Below, in pieces: positions 9,029-17,507 of a stretch of DNA of 64,000 bases. Where the stretch lies: assembly GCF_001651035.1 (NCBI RefSeq), contig NZ_LXRG01000192.1:682001-746000 (forward strand), read 5' to 3'. Every line of letters begins with the position of its first letter. Position 1 is the stretch's first letter. Position numbers and translations under genes: made by a program. This stretch comes from Halomonas sp. ALS9 (lineage in GTDB: Bacteria; Pseudomonadota; Gammaproteobacteria; Pseudomonadales; Halomonadaceae). A model generated the notes under the pieces. It had not been told where the DNA came from. It made no database searches and saw only the letters and a list, made by a program, of their open reading frames with translations.

Positions 9029-9104
9029 GTGAGGTGTAAGGAGTAAGATGTGAGGAGTAAAACCACTCACCCCTAACCATTCACCCCTCACCCTTAACCC
9101 CTCA
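9029..9104. repeat. Degenerate GTGAGG(G/A)GT repeat tract between ureA and ureB
   Basis: A low-complexity spacer with several copies of a GTGAGG-type unit. Two face one way (TGAGGTGTAAGGAG and GTGAGGAGTAA) and about four face the other (CACTCACCCCTAA, ATTCACCCCTCACCC, TTAACCCCTCAC). The two halves can pair as a long imperfect hairpin in the mRNA. It reaches into the ureA stop codon. It may tune ureA against ureB or be a passive intergenic repeat. Confidence 0.6.
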
Positions 9105-9404
9105 CACAATAGGCGTATGAACAGTGACCAGTTTGGTGCCGTCGGGGAAAGTAGCTTCCACCTGGACGTCGTCGATCATTTCGGCGACGCCTTCCATCAC
9201 GTCGTCACGGCTGAGGATCTCACGGCCATAGCTCATTAAATCCGCTACGCTGCGGCCGTCCCGGGCGCCTTCCATAATCTCAAAGCTGATTAGCGCCACC
9301 GCCTCGGGGTAGTTGAGCTTTAAACCGCGTGCTTTGCGGCGCTCGGCCAGTTGGGCGGCGGAGAACAGCAGCAGCTTGTCTTTATCTCTCGGGGTTAATT
9401 CCAT
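9102..9404 (-). CDS. ureA: Urease gamma subunit UreA
   Basis: Smallest structural subunit of urease, 100 aa with the canonical start [20 protein letters not shown] and the conserved [20 protein letters not shown] segment. It is complete. It lies between ureD and ureB, with the stop codon embedded in the repeat tract that separates it from ureB. Confidence 0.98.
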   Translation of the reverse strand: MELTPRDKDKLLLFSAAQLAERRKARGLKLNYPEAVALISFEIMEGARDGRSVADLMSYGREILSRDDVMEGVAEMIDDVQVEATFPDGTKLVTVHTPIV

Positions 9405-9441
9405 GGCATATGTCTCCAGCAGTGCATCACAGGGATACTGA

Positions 9442-10326
9442 TTAGGTTAGCCAAATTCGTGGCGTATGTGCGGCGCGGTCGATCCAACGGGGGCGCAGCA
9501 GGTGCCAGGCTTGTTCACATAGCGCCCAGGCTTCATTGCGCGAGTTACCTAAATAGCGCAGCAGTAGAACGCCATGACGGACGGTAACTGCCCAGCGCGG
9601 ATTATCCGGTAGCGCTTCACGCAGGGCATCATTCGCCGCAGGCGCGTCAGCAATGCCCACCGCCCACAGCGTCGCCTGCACGGTGGCACCGCCTTGGCCC
9701 CAACGACCTTTAAAGCGTGGGTGAAGCGGATCAAGCGGCTGGCGCTCTAGCCACAGCGGCTTGCCATCCAGGGTTAAGCGAAAGTGCTGCTCAATCCGCC
9801 CGGAAATATAAGGCAACTCGCTGGCCGGGCGGCCTAGCGCCATCACTTCCCAACCCAGGCAGCGGGCGCTGCCGTGAAGGTCAATCTGGGTGCGCTGCTC
9901 GCCCTTGGAGCCATCAAAGGCGATGGTCTCCTGGGGCAGCCACTCAAGGGTGCCGCCCTCTTCAACGCTCAACTGGGTGTGCTGCGTCCAGGCAACGCCC
10001 TGGCTGTCGGCTTTATAGAGTTTATTAGCGGCAGGCGTGGTGAGTAGCGCATGGGCGCCGCGCTCTACGTGGGCGCTGATGGTAAGTGCATCGCCGCTGA
10101 CCAACCCGCCCGGCGGGTGCAGGACGTAGATATGACACGCCTCATCACTGCCTTCCGGGTAAAACGGACGCTGCACCCGTAGCGGCCCGGCGTGGCGGGC
10201 TTGCACCATGCGGGTGGCGCCATCGCGGTTGGCAAAGCGTAACGCCAACGAAGCCGCCCAGTGGCGGCCTTCGTCGAAGCGGTGGCCGGAGGCAACGTGT
10301 GGTTTTGCGAGGTCGCACAGAATCAT
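9442..10326 (-). CDS. ureD: Urease accessory protein UreD (UreH)
   Basis: Scaffold chaperone that binds apo-urease and recruits UreF and UreG for nickel insertion. It is 294 aa, near the normal length. Family features are [21 protein letters not shown] text (here [15 protein letters not shown]) and [12 protein letters not shown]. It is the first gene of the operon, about 60 bases after the predicted sigma-54 start. Starts a few codons in are possible, but the N-terminus aligns with the family pattern ([15 protein letters not shown]). Confidence 0.96.
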   Translation of the reverse strand: MILCDLAKPHVASGHRFDEGRHWAASLALRFANRDGATRMVQARHAGPLRVQRPFYPEGSDEACHIYVLHPPGGLVSGDALTISAHVERGAHALLTTPAANKLYKADSQGVAWTQHTQLSVEEGGTLEWLPQETIAFDGSKGEQRTQIDLHGSARCLGWEVMALGRPASELPYISGRIEQHFRLTLDGKPLWLERQPLDPLHPRFKGRWGQGGATVQATLWAVGIADAPAANDALREALPDNPRWAVTVRHGVLLLRYLGNSRNEAWALCEQAWHLLRPRWIDRAAHTPRIWLT

Positions 10327-10397
10327 GGGTAGCTATCGCTTCCTTTTCACTAAGCCTTTGGCAGACAGATATTCACTGTGCCCTTTAACTTAATAGA

Positions 10398-10413
10398 AGC
10401 AATTAATGCGCCA
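10398..10413 (-). promoter_or_regulatory. Sigma-54 promoter of the urease operon
   Basis: Minus strand reads TGGCGCATTAATTGCT: GG at -24, exactly 10 bases, then GC at -12, as in the RpoN consensus TGGCAC-N5-TTGCW. The predicted start is near 10386, about 60 bases before ureD. An NtrC-like site, TGCGCC-N5-GGTGAA (10407-10423, 10 of 12 consensus bases), overlaps the -24 side and may allow autoregulation. Confidence 0.75.
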
Positions 10414-10529
10414 AAATGGTGAAAAACTCTATTGGGCGTTCAAAGCGGGGGTATAAGCCAAATAACATGGCAGACTCCTTCTTCTTTAAGCACTATTTAC
10501 GCACTAAAAAAGATCAAAGACAGGAAAAA

Positions 10530-10546
10530 AGCACCAAAAAAGTGCA
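10530..10546 (-). promoter_or_regulatory. NtrC-like enhancer site upstream of the urease operon
   Basis: Minus strand reads TGCACT-TTTTT-GGTGCT, matching the NtrC consensus TGCACC-N5-GGTGCA at 10 of 12 bases. It is centred about 150 bp upstream of the predicted sigma-54 start, a normal enhancer distance. Confidence 0.65.
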
Positions 10547-10577
10547 TTAACAGGCCTGGTTTACATTTCCAGCACCA

Positions 10578-11939
10578 TCACTGCACCACGACCCGGTCTC
10601 GCCCGCCGCGCTTAGCTTGATAAAGTGCTTGGTCTGCCCGCTGCAGGGAGTGGTGATAGTCAGGATGTCCGTCGTGGAGCGTAACGCCCACGCTAATCGT
10701 CACGTTAAGCAGCGTATCCGCGCCCGCGAGCAGCGGCTCTTTAGCCACCGACTGGCGTAACCGTTCAGCAAATAATCGACTACCCTCATGATCGGTATCC
10801 ACGAGTACAATTAAAAACTCTTCGCCGCCCATGCGAAACACGTAATCTCCGCCCCGGGTGGAGCGGTCAAAAATACTCGCCACCTGCTGCAGCACGCTGT
10901 CGCCTGCGTCGTGACCATGGGTGTCGTTGATCGACTTGAAGTGATCGATATCGACCATTAACAGCGCAAAACAGTGCTCCGAATGGCGGGCAATATCGAT
11001 TTCGCGGCTGAGCACGACCGGTAGAAACTTGCGGTTGAGTAAGCGGGTCAAGCTGTCGCGTCCGGCATCTAAACCGGAAGCACGCTCGAGTACATCGTCG
11101 AGCAGCATCAACACTGTGCGGGTGGCATCTCGAATCTCGCCCAGCGCCTCAAGCCGCTGGCTGGAATCTTCATGTAGCAGGACTTCCAGCCATTCACGAT
11201 CCACTTGCTGAATATGCCGGGAGATAGTGGCGATCTCCGGCGCGCCCTCAAACGCATGGCACGCTTTATGGAGATACCAAAGACCAAAATCGGAATTGGC
11301 TAACTTCGGCAGCGTAGCGATATCGTGCTGGGCAGCCACCGCAAACATCAGCGCATTTTCCCAATTGAGCAGCGCCGAACGCTGGCGCTCACGCTCGTCA
11401 CCGATGCTTTGAGTGAGGGAAAATAGCTTGTACGCCTCTTCGGTGCGCGCATTACGGTCGCTGGCCACTGAGTAGGCGTGGCTCATGATTTCCATGGCCA
11501 TATCGATATGCTCGGAGACATACACCGAGGCATTGCCTGGGGAGAGCGGGCTTTCAAACGTGGCGCTAATTTGCTGATAAAACGCCTGCTTCAGCTGGCG
11601 TGCCCCGTTAAGCACCAGGTTGACCGGTATATCGATGCGGGCATGCACCTGTCCAACTTTCTCCTGCTGCTCAACCAGAGCTTCAAAATCGGCGTGCTCA
11701 ACGGTAAACATCGCCTTCAGCCAACGCTGCATAGAGGGATTTAAGCGCTGTTCCACTTGATCATTAGACAGAAACAGCGAGGCATGCGGGTCTTCCAGCA
11801 TCACCCGATAAAAATGCTCAGCAAAGCGTTCACCGTGGCTCTCCACCAACGTCTCTACTGCTTGCCGCAGCGGCTTAGGCGTGCGTTCTAGAAGCGTTTG
11901 CCACTCGGCGGCGAGCTGATGTTTATCTTTATAGCGCAT
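10578..11939 (-). CDS. dosC: Globin-coupled oxygen-sensor diguanylate cyclase (DosC type)
   Basis: Cytosolic heme sensor that makes cyclic di-GMP. The N-terminal 160 residues align by eye with E. coli DosC (YddV): FYRVMLEDPHASLFLSNDQV, then GQVHARIDIPV with the proximal heme histidine. A middle linker domain resembles DosC (SDFGLWYLHKACHAFEG). The C-terminal GGDEF domain has an active GGEEF motif in FRMGGEEFLIVL and the DGHPDYHHSLQRADQALYQAKR end. The ATG at 11939 (453 aa) is preferred over one 15 codons upstream, whose extension has no family similarity. It is monocistronic, between ureD and the toxin-antitoxin pair. No partner phosphodiesterase gene is adjacent, unlike E. coli dosCP. Confidence 0.92.
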   Translation of the reverse strand: MRYKDKHQLAAEWQTLLERTPKPLRQAVETLVESHGERFAEHFYRVMLEDPHASLFLSNDQVEQRLNPSMQRWLKAMFTVEHADFEALVEQQEKVGQVHARIDIPVNLVLNGARQLKQAFYQQISATFESPLSPGNASVYVSEHIDMAMEIMSHAYSVASDRNARTEEAYKLFSLTQSIGDERERQRSALLNWENALMFAVAAQHDIATLPKLANSDFGLWYLHKACHAFEGAPEIATISRHIQQVDREWLEVLLHEDSSQRLEALGEIRDATRTVLMLLDDVLERASGLDAGRDSLTRLLNRKFLPVVLSREIDIARHSEHCFALLMVDIDHFKSINDTHGHDAGDSVLQQVASIFDRSTRGGDYVFRMGGEEFLIVLVDTDHEGSRLFAERLRQSVAKEPLLAGADTLLNVTISVGVTLHDGHPDYHHSLQRADQALYQAKRGGRDRVVVQ

Positions 11940-12080
11940 ACCCCACCCGATTCTGATTGCTAAAGCCATCCATGTTACAGACAAAGAATCGCCTATAACC
12001 GAACACAGAACAGGGTTTTAGTGAATAGAGGCGCTCTTAGTTGATCACTGCCTCAGAGGCTTTTCGACTATGTGTATTCC

Positions 12081-12117
12081 TTGACGGGTGCCAACACACA
12101 CTGTATATCAATTGATA
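12081..12117 (+). promoter_or_regulatory. Promoter and palindromic operator of the Xre/RES pair
   Basis: TTGACG (12081-12086), 17 bp, TATATC (12104-12109) forms a good sigma-70 promoter. The 12-bp palindrome TATCAATTGATA (12106-12117) overlaps the -10, and another GTATCA half-site lies at about 12129. This is the expected design for autorepression by the Xre antitoxin. Confidence 0.65.
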
Positions 12118-12148
12118 CATCTCTGAGGTATCAAAAGAGGAAGTCACT

Positions 12149-12598
12149 ATGGATGCCCATTTCACTCAATACCAACCACCCAAAGCCTTAGCTTCGGGTT
12201 ACTGGCAACAAATTGGCCTGCCTTCCCGTGGCCGCAAGCTGCATGAGTTATTGCATGAAGGCGTGGAGTACCGAGTTTACCCCCAGCTTGCCAAAGTATC
12301 AGGTATCGAGCAGAAAGCACTGGCGGGTTACGTGGACATTCCCCCTGCCACGTTGAGTCGCCGCGCCAAGTCGGGCCGTTTCAAGATGGCGGAAAGCGAC
12401 CGGCTGTACCGCTTTGCCGAACTCTTCAAAGCAGCGCTGGATCTTTTCGAGGGTGATGCAGAGGGCGCCCGCGCCTGGCTGCTCAAACCCAATGCCGGGC
12501 TGGGGGGGCGCAGGCCGGTCGAGATGAGCGCTACCTCGGCGGAGTATCAAACGGTGCTTAACCTGATAGGGCGGCTGGAGCACGGGGTCTCGGTATGA
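12149..12598 (+). CDS. Xre/MbcA/ParS-type antitoxin
   Basis: Antitoxin of a type II RES/Xre system, 149 aa. The central helix-turn-helix region (about 45-85, with YVDIPPATLSRRAKSGRF) is Xre-like and should bind the operator upstream. The C-terminal toxin-binding DUF2384 domain carries the typical ALDLFEGDAEGARAWLLKPN and LGGRRPVEM. It overlaps the toxin gene by 4 bp (ATGA). It is expected to neutralise the RES protein and repress the operon. Confidence 0.92.
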   Translation: MDAHFTQYQPPKALASGYWQQIGLPSRGRKLHELLHEGVEYRVYPQLAKVSGIEQKALAGYVDIPPATLSRRAKSGRFKMAESDRLYRFAELFKAALDLFEGDAEGARAWLLKPNAGLGGRRPVEMSATSAEYQTVLNLIGRLEHGVSV

Positions 12599-13059
12599 GC
12601 GAAGTCACCGCTTACCGGCTGGTGAAGCGCAAGTTTCAAGAGACAGCGTTTGATGGCGAAGGTGCACGGCTTTACGGTGGGCGCTGGAACAGCCCAGGCA
12701 ATGCCTGTGTATATGTGGCAAGCTCTGAATCGCTGGCGCTATTGGAAATTATGGTGCATCTGGAAAGCTATCGCCTGCTAAATGCCTATGCGCTGCTGCG
12801 CCTGACGCTGCCCGCCGAGAGCATTTTAAGCGTTGGCGTCGAAGATCTACCGGAAAACTGGCAGGAAGCGCCAGCGCCAGCAGAGACTGCTGAGCTAGGT
12901 GATGGCTGGCTGACATCCGGCCAAAGTCTGGCGCTGGCACTGCCTAGCGTGGTGGTGCCGAGAGAGCTCAACTACATGCTCAACCCGGCACACCCTTTAT
13001 TTGATCACGTCGTCGCCACGGCCGAGGCGCTAACCTTCCAACCCGATTCAAGGCTCTGA
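12595..13059 (+). CDS. RES-domain toxin
   Basis: Toxin of the RES/Xre pair, 154 aa. RES toxins have an ADP-ribosyltransferase-like fold and deplete NAD+ or modify a host target. Visible motifs are the early arginine in AYRLVKRKFQETAFDGEGA, GGRWNSPG, and VYVASSESLALLEIMVHL with the conserved Tyr, Ser and Glu of the active site. The protein is complete and looks intact. Its stop faces the urtE stop 16 bp away with no clear terminator. Confidence 0.92.
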   Translation: MSEVTAYRLVKRKFQETAFDGEGARLYGGRWNSPGNACVYVASSESLALLEIMVHLESYRLLNAYALLRLTLPAESILSVGVEDLPENWQEAPAPAETAELGDGWLTSGQSLALALPSVVVPRELNYMLNPAHPLFDHVVATAEALTFQPDSRL

Positions 13060-13075
13060 ACCGGGTGTGGATAAC

Positions 13076-13783
13076 TTAAACCGTCAGATGCTGCTTGATC
13101 AGCTCATTAGAGAGCTCACTGATCTCTCCTTTGGCCACCGGGCGGCCGCGATCCATGATCACGAAACGGTCGGCGTACTTGCGGGCAAAAGGTAGTTTCT
13201 GCTCTACCAGTAACACCGTTAAACCGTCTTCGTTGATCAACTGGCGGATTACCTGGCCAATTTGAGCGACGATATTGGGCTGAATGCCCTCCCCCGGTTC
13301 GTCCAGAATCAGCAGCTTAGGCTCAATGACCAGCGCGCGGCCAATGGCCAGTTGCTGCTGTTGCCCGCCAGAGAGATCGCCGCCACGGCGGTTTTTCATC
13401 TCTTTAAGCACCGGGAACAGCTCGTAGACCCGCTCGGGGATTTTCTTCAGCCCGTCGCTGCGGGCGGCAAGACCGGTGCGCAGATTGTCTTCCACGGTGA
13501 GCAGCGGGAAGATTTGTCGCCCCTGGGGCACATAGCCGATGCCCAGGCGCGAGCGCTCTTCCACCGCTTTCTTGGTTAGCTCAATCTCGCCCGTCTCAGT
13601 GGTGTAACGCAGCTTGCCGTTTTTCACCGCGACTTCGCCCATAACGGCTTTTAATAGCGTGGTTTTGCCTACGCCGTTACGCCCCATCACGCAGGTGCAC
13701 TGGCCGGTGGGCACGTCAAGATCCAGATCCCAAAGGGTATGGCTTTCGCCGTAAAACTGGTTGAGTTTTTCGATCGCGAGCAT
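13076..13783 (-). CDS. urtE: Urea ABC transporter ATP-binding protein UrtE
   Basis: One of two ATPases of the high-affinity urea importer, 235 aa. Walker A is GRNGVGKTT, the signature is LSGGQQQQLAIGRAL, and Walker B is LLILDEPGEGIQPNIV. The last phrase is typical of UrtE rather than of LivF. It is the final gene of urtABCDE, with its start abutting the urtD stop. Confidence 0.96.
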   Translation of the reverse strand: MLAIEKLNQFYGESHTLWDLDLDVPTGQCTCVMGRNGVGKTTLLKAVMGEVAVKNGKLRYTTETGEIELTKKAVEERSRLGIGYVPQGRQIFPLLTVEDNLRTGLAARSDGLKKIPERVYELFPVLKEMKNRRGGDLSGGQQQQLAIGRALVIEPKLLILDEPGEGIQPNIVAQIGQVIRQLINEDGLTVLLVEQKLPFARKYADRFVIMDRGRPVAKGEISELSNELIKQHLTV

Positions 13784-14619
13784 CAGGCGGCCTCCTCATC
13801 GTCTGCACCCAGGTAGACCTCGATGACTTTGGGGTCGTTGGAGACCTGATCCATACTGCCTTCCGCCAGCACGCTGCCTTGGTGCAGTACGGTCACCTGG
13901 CGAGCGATTGAACGTACAAAGCCCATATCATGCTCCACCACCACCACGGACTGCTTTCCAGCAAGCCCGGTGAGCAGCTCGGCGGTGCGCTCCATCTCCT
14001 GCTCGGTCATGCCCGCTACCGGCTCATCCACCAGCAGCAGGCGTGGGCGCTGCATCAGCAGCATGCCGATCTCCAGCCACTGCTTCTGGCCGTGGGAAAG
14101 AATCCCCGCGGGCTGATGGCGAAGCTCCGCTAAGCCGATGGTTTCCAGTACTTCGTCGATACGGTCTTTGATTTCACCGGTCATACGGGCTGTAAGCGTA
14201 GGGAAGATCCGCTTATCGGCGGCCATGGCCAACTCAAGATTTTCAAATACCGAAAGCGCTTCAAACACCGTGGGCTTTTGAAACTTACGGCCAATGCCCA
14301 GGCTGGCAATATCGGGCTCGTTCATATTCAACAGGTTATGGCGGCTGCCGAACCAAACGCTGCCGCTAGTGGGTCGCGTTTTGCCGGTGATGATATCCAT
14401 CATGGTGGTTTTACCCGCCCCGTTGGGGCCGATAATGCAGCGCAGCTCACCGTCGTCGATGGTTAGGTTGAGATTATTGATGGCTTTGAAGCCATCGAAG
14501 CTCACGGTGACATCTTCCATGTAGAGAATCGGGCCGTGGCGGACGTCCACCGGCGAGGCCTGGGGCGCCATGAAATCGAATACACGGTCACGCTGGGTCA
14601 GCGATTGCAGCAAACTCAT
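13783..14619 (-). CDS. urtD: Urea ABC transporter ATP-binding protein UrtD
   Basis: Second ATPase of the urea importer, 278 aa. An N-terminal extension precedes the ABC core with Walker A GPNGAGKTTMMD, signature LSHGQKQWLEIGMLL and Walker B LLLVDEPVAGMTEQE. The LSHGQKQWLEIGM signature distinguishes UrtD from other branched-chain-type ATPases. It overlaps urtC by 4 bp and touches urtE. Confidence 0.96.
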   Translation of the reverse strand: MSLLQSLTQRDRVFDFMAPQASPVDVRHGPILYMEDVTVSFDGFKAINNLNLTIDDGELRCIIGPNGAGKTTMMDIITGKTRPTSGSVWFGSRHNLLNMNEPDIASLGIGRKFQKPTVFEALSVFENLELAMAADKRIFPTLTARMTGEIKDRIDEVLETIGLAELRHQPAGILSHGQKQWLEIGMLLMQRPRLLLVDEPVAGMTEQEMERTAELLTGLAGKQSVVVVEHDMGFVRSIARQVTVLHQGSVLAEGSMDQVSNDPKVIEVYLGADDEEAA

Positions 14620-15791
14620 GCGGAGGCCTCCTTGGGTGTGGGATCAGCGTTCGGGTCAGCATTTGCCGTATCGTCGCGTTTGCGACGTTTGAGATAGCGA
14701 AACAGCCCCGCCACCCCTTTAGGCAGAAACACCGTGACCAGTACGAACATCGCCCCTAGCGCAAACAGCCAGGCATCGGGCATGACGCCGGTAAAGATGG
14801 TTTTGGCGTAGTTGACCAAAATGGCGCCAATCACCGCACCATATAGCGTGGCACGGCCGCCTAGCGCTACCCACAGCACAATCTCGATGGAGAAAATCGG
14901 TGAGAACTCGCTGGGGTTAATAATCCCCACCTGAGGCACGTAGAGCGCTCCCGCCAAACCGGCCAGCATGGCGGAAACCACAAACACAAACAGCTGAAAG
15001 CGTTCGACCCGATAGCCGAGAAAGCGCGTACGCGCTTCGGCGTCCCGAGTAGCGATGCTGACCCGGCCCAGTTTGCTGGTAACAATCGCCCGGCAGAGGA
15101 TAAACCCCAGCGCAAGCGCGACCCCGGTAGCCAGGAAGAGCCCCAAACGGGTGGCATCACTGCGTAAGTCAAAGCCGACAATTTCGCGGAAATCGGTCAG
15201 GCCGTTATTACCGCCAAAGCCCATTTCATTGCGAAAGAAGGCCAACATTAAGGCAAACGTCAGCGCCTGGGTAATGATTGATAGATACACCCCGGTGACC
15301 CGTGAACGGAACGCTAAAAAGCCGAACACCAGCGCCAGCAGCCCCGGTGCCAGCAGCACCATGGCAAACGCAAACCAGGCCATATCGAAGCCCTGCCAGA
15401 ACCACGGCAGGCTGTCCCAGTTCAGGAACACCATAAAGTCGGGCAGTACCGGGTGGCCGTAGGTGCCGCGATCGCCAATTTGGCGCATCAAATACATGCC
15501 CATGGCGTAGCCGCCAATGGCAAAAAAGGCGCCGTGGCCGAGGCTTAAAATACCCAGATAGCCCCACACTAGATCCACCGCCACCGCCAGCAGCGCATAG
15601 CTTAAGTATTTACCGAACAAATTGACCGTATAGGCGCCAATATGCAGCGGGTTATCCGGTGGCACCGCCACGTGTAGCAGCGTCACCAGTGCCAGCGCGG
15701 CGACTAAAACGCCGAGAAAAATCTGCGTCGAACGTTCGCTGAACGGGCGTGTTAGCCAAAAGTTTGTCGATGATTCGGTCGTTAATGACAT
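14616..15791 (-). CDS. urtC: Urea ABC transporter permease UrtC
   Basis: LivM-type membrane subunit of the urea importer, 391 aa with about ten helices. Family text includes DLVWGYLGILSLGHGAFFAIGGYAMGMYLM and GNNGLTDF. A short charged C-terminal tail (KRRKRDDTANADPNADP) contains a small repeat. It overlaps urtD by 4 bp and follows urtB by 3 bp. Confidence 0.96.
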   Translation of the reverse strand: MSLTTESSTNFWLTRPFSERSTQIFLGVLVAALALVTLLHVAVPPDNPLHIGAYTVNLFGKYLSYALLAVAVDLVWGYLGILSLGHGAFFAIGGYAMGMYLMRQIGDRGTYGHPVLPDFMVFLNWDSLPWFWQGFDMAWFAFAMVLLAPGLLALVFGFLAFRSRVTGVYLSIITQALTFALMLAFFRNEMGFGGNNGLTDFREIVGFDLRSDATRLGLFLATGVALALGFILCRAIVTSKLGRVSIATRDAEARTRFLGYRVERFQLFVFVVSAMLAGLAGALYVPQVGIINPSEFSPIFSIEIVLWVALGGRATLYGAVIGAILVNYAKTIFTGVMPDAWLFALGAMFVLVTVFLPKGVAGLFRYLKRRKRDDTANADPNADPTPKEASA

Positions 15792-15794
15792 CGT

Positions 15795-17414
15795 TTAGCC
15801 CTCCGCAGCCCGGCCCTTCTGCGGGAAGAGTCCACGCGGGCGTTTTTGAATGAATAGGATGATAAAGACCAGCACGATAATTTTGGCCAGCACCGCGCCT
15901 GCCCAGGGTTCCAGCACCTGGTTGATAACCCCCAGCGATAGGCCAGCGACTAGCGTACCCCACAGGTTGCCCACACCGCCGAACACCACCACCATAAAGG
16001 AATCGATGATGTAGTTCTGACCCAAGTTGGGGCCGACGTTAGTCAGCTGGGATAGCGCCACACCGGCAAGACCGGCGACGCCGGAGCCCAGCGCAAAGGT
16101 CATGATATCCACGCGGGTGGCGCGAATACCCATGGAGCGCGCCATAGCGCGGTTCTGGGTCACGGCACGTACCTCAAGCCCCAGCCGGGTGCGGCGCATA
16201 ATCAGCATTAGGCCCGCGAACACCACCAGCGCAAAGCCGAGTACGTACATACGGTTGAGCGTGAGCGACAGCGCATCGTTAACCACCAGCGAGCCGCTCA
16301 TCCACTCGGGGGTGATGACGGTACGGTTGAGCGGTGAAATCACCGTGCGCACTAGCTGCTGGAGAATCAAACTGATACCGAAGGTTGCCAGCAGGGTTTC
16401 CAGCGGACGGCCTTTGAGGAACTGGATAACGCCGCGTTCAATCGCCACACCAGCTAGCGCGGCCACCATAAAGCCGGCGGGAATCGACAGAATCAACGCC
16501 AATCCTGGTTGGCCAGGTAGCAGTTGCTGCATCGCCCAAGTGGTATAGGCACCGAGCATCATCAGCTCGCCGTGGGCCATATTGATCACGCCCATGACGC
16601 CAAAGGTGATCGCCAGGCCAATCGCCGCGAGCACCAGCACCGAACCCAGGCTCAAACCGAAATAGAGCGTTTCCAAACCGCGGTTGATTTTGAGCTGCTG
16701 CTCGATGCCCGCCAAAGAGGCTGCTGCGGCGTTGGCGACCACCGGGTCATCACCATTGGCCGCTCGGCTTAAGGCCACACGAGAGCGTGGGTGCAGGCTG
16801 CCATCCAGCGCTTCGACCCCGGCCATTTCACCCGCTTCAGCGCGATAAATCGCCACCGCCTGGGTCAGGCGATAGCGCACTTGATCATCTTCCTCCTGCT
16901 CGATTAGCTCATTAATGGGCTGCACTAGCTCACCGTCCACCTCGCCTAATAAGCGCTCAGCCGATGTACGGCGGCGCTCAACGTTGGGCGAGTAGAGGTC
17001 AACGACCGCAATGGCACTGCGCAGTTGATTACGCAAATTGTTATTGATACCAACGCGCTCCAGGTCGCGGCGGGACATCTCGCCCAGCGCTTCGCCGGTC
17101 AGCACATCGGCCACCGGCCAGTCACGGCCACGGTTCTCCAGCACCAGCACAAAGCGGCCGTCTTCGGTGCGCTGTAAGCGGCCATCCAACAAGGCCTGCA
17201 GCCAGTCGCGGGCGCGCTCGTCGTCGCTTTGCAAGATAGCGGTGATGGCTTCGCCTTTGGCGGTGTAGGATTCAACGTCCAGCGCTTCTAACAGTTCGAG
17301 CGCGGCCGTATCATTACTAGAGCTGCTGGCGGCGTCTGTTGATTGTGCCTGCGCGGTGAGAGTAGTCCCCACCAGCAGGAAACAGAGCAGCGCCAAGGAA
17401 AGGAAACGCCTCAT
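15795..17414 (-). CDS. urtB: Urea ABC transporter permease UrtB
   Basis: LivH-type permease of the urea importer. It is 539 aa because, as usual for UrtB, a signal peptide and a periplasmic domain of about 220 residues precede the membrane part. The membrane domain starts near residue 245 (LETLYFGLSLGSVLVLAAIG) and contains MGVINMAHGELMMLGAYTTW. A stem-loop lies between it and urtA. Confidence 0.96.
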   Translation of the reverse strand: MRRFLSLALLCFLLVGTTLTAQAQSTDAASSSSNDTAALELLEALDVESYTAKGEAITAILQSDDERARDWLQALLDGRLQRTEDGRFVLVLENRGRDWPVADVLTGEALGEMSRRDLERVGINNNLRNQLRSAIAVVDLYSPNVERRRTSAERLLGEVDGELVQPINELIEQEEDDQVRYRLTQAVAIYRAEAGEMAGVEALDGSLHPRSRVALSRAANGDDPVVANAAAASLAGIEQQLKINRGLETLYFGLSLGSVLVLAAIGLAITFGVMGVINMAHGELMMLGAYTTWAMQQLLPGQPGLALILSIPAGFMVAALAGVAIERGVIQFLKGRPLETLLATFGISLILQQLVRTVISPLNRTVITPEWMSGSLVVNDALSLTLNRMYVLGFALVVFAGLMLIMRRTRLGLEVRAVTQNRAMARSMGIRATRVDIMTFALGSGVAGLAGVALSQLTNVGPNLGQNYIIDSFMVVVFGGVGNLWGTLVAGLSLGVINQVLEPWAGAVLAKIIVLVFIILFIQKRPRGLFPQKGRAAEG

Positions 17415-17457
17415 GGGGTTCTTCCTTTGGTTATCTAAGAGGGAAAGATAGCGTGCT

Positions 17458-17495
17458 CCTTGCCGCGCTTACCATCGAACCACGGCGCGGCAAGG
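17458..17495 (-). promoter_or_regulatory. Intercistronic stem-loop between urtA and urtB
   Basis: A perfect 10-bp stem (17458-17467 with 17486-17495, CCTTGCCGCG/CGCGGCAAGG) has no following T-run on the minus strand. It sits just after urtA. It most likely protects the urtA message so that the binding protein is made in excess, or causes partial termination. Confidence 0.65.
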
Positions 17496-17507
17496 GGGTG
17501 TTATGCG

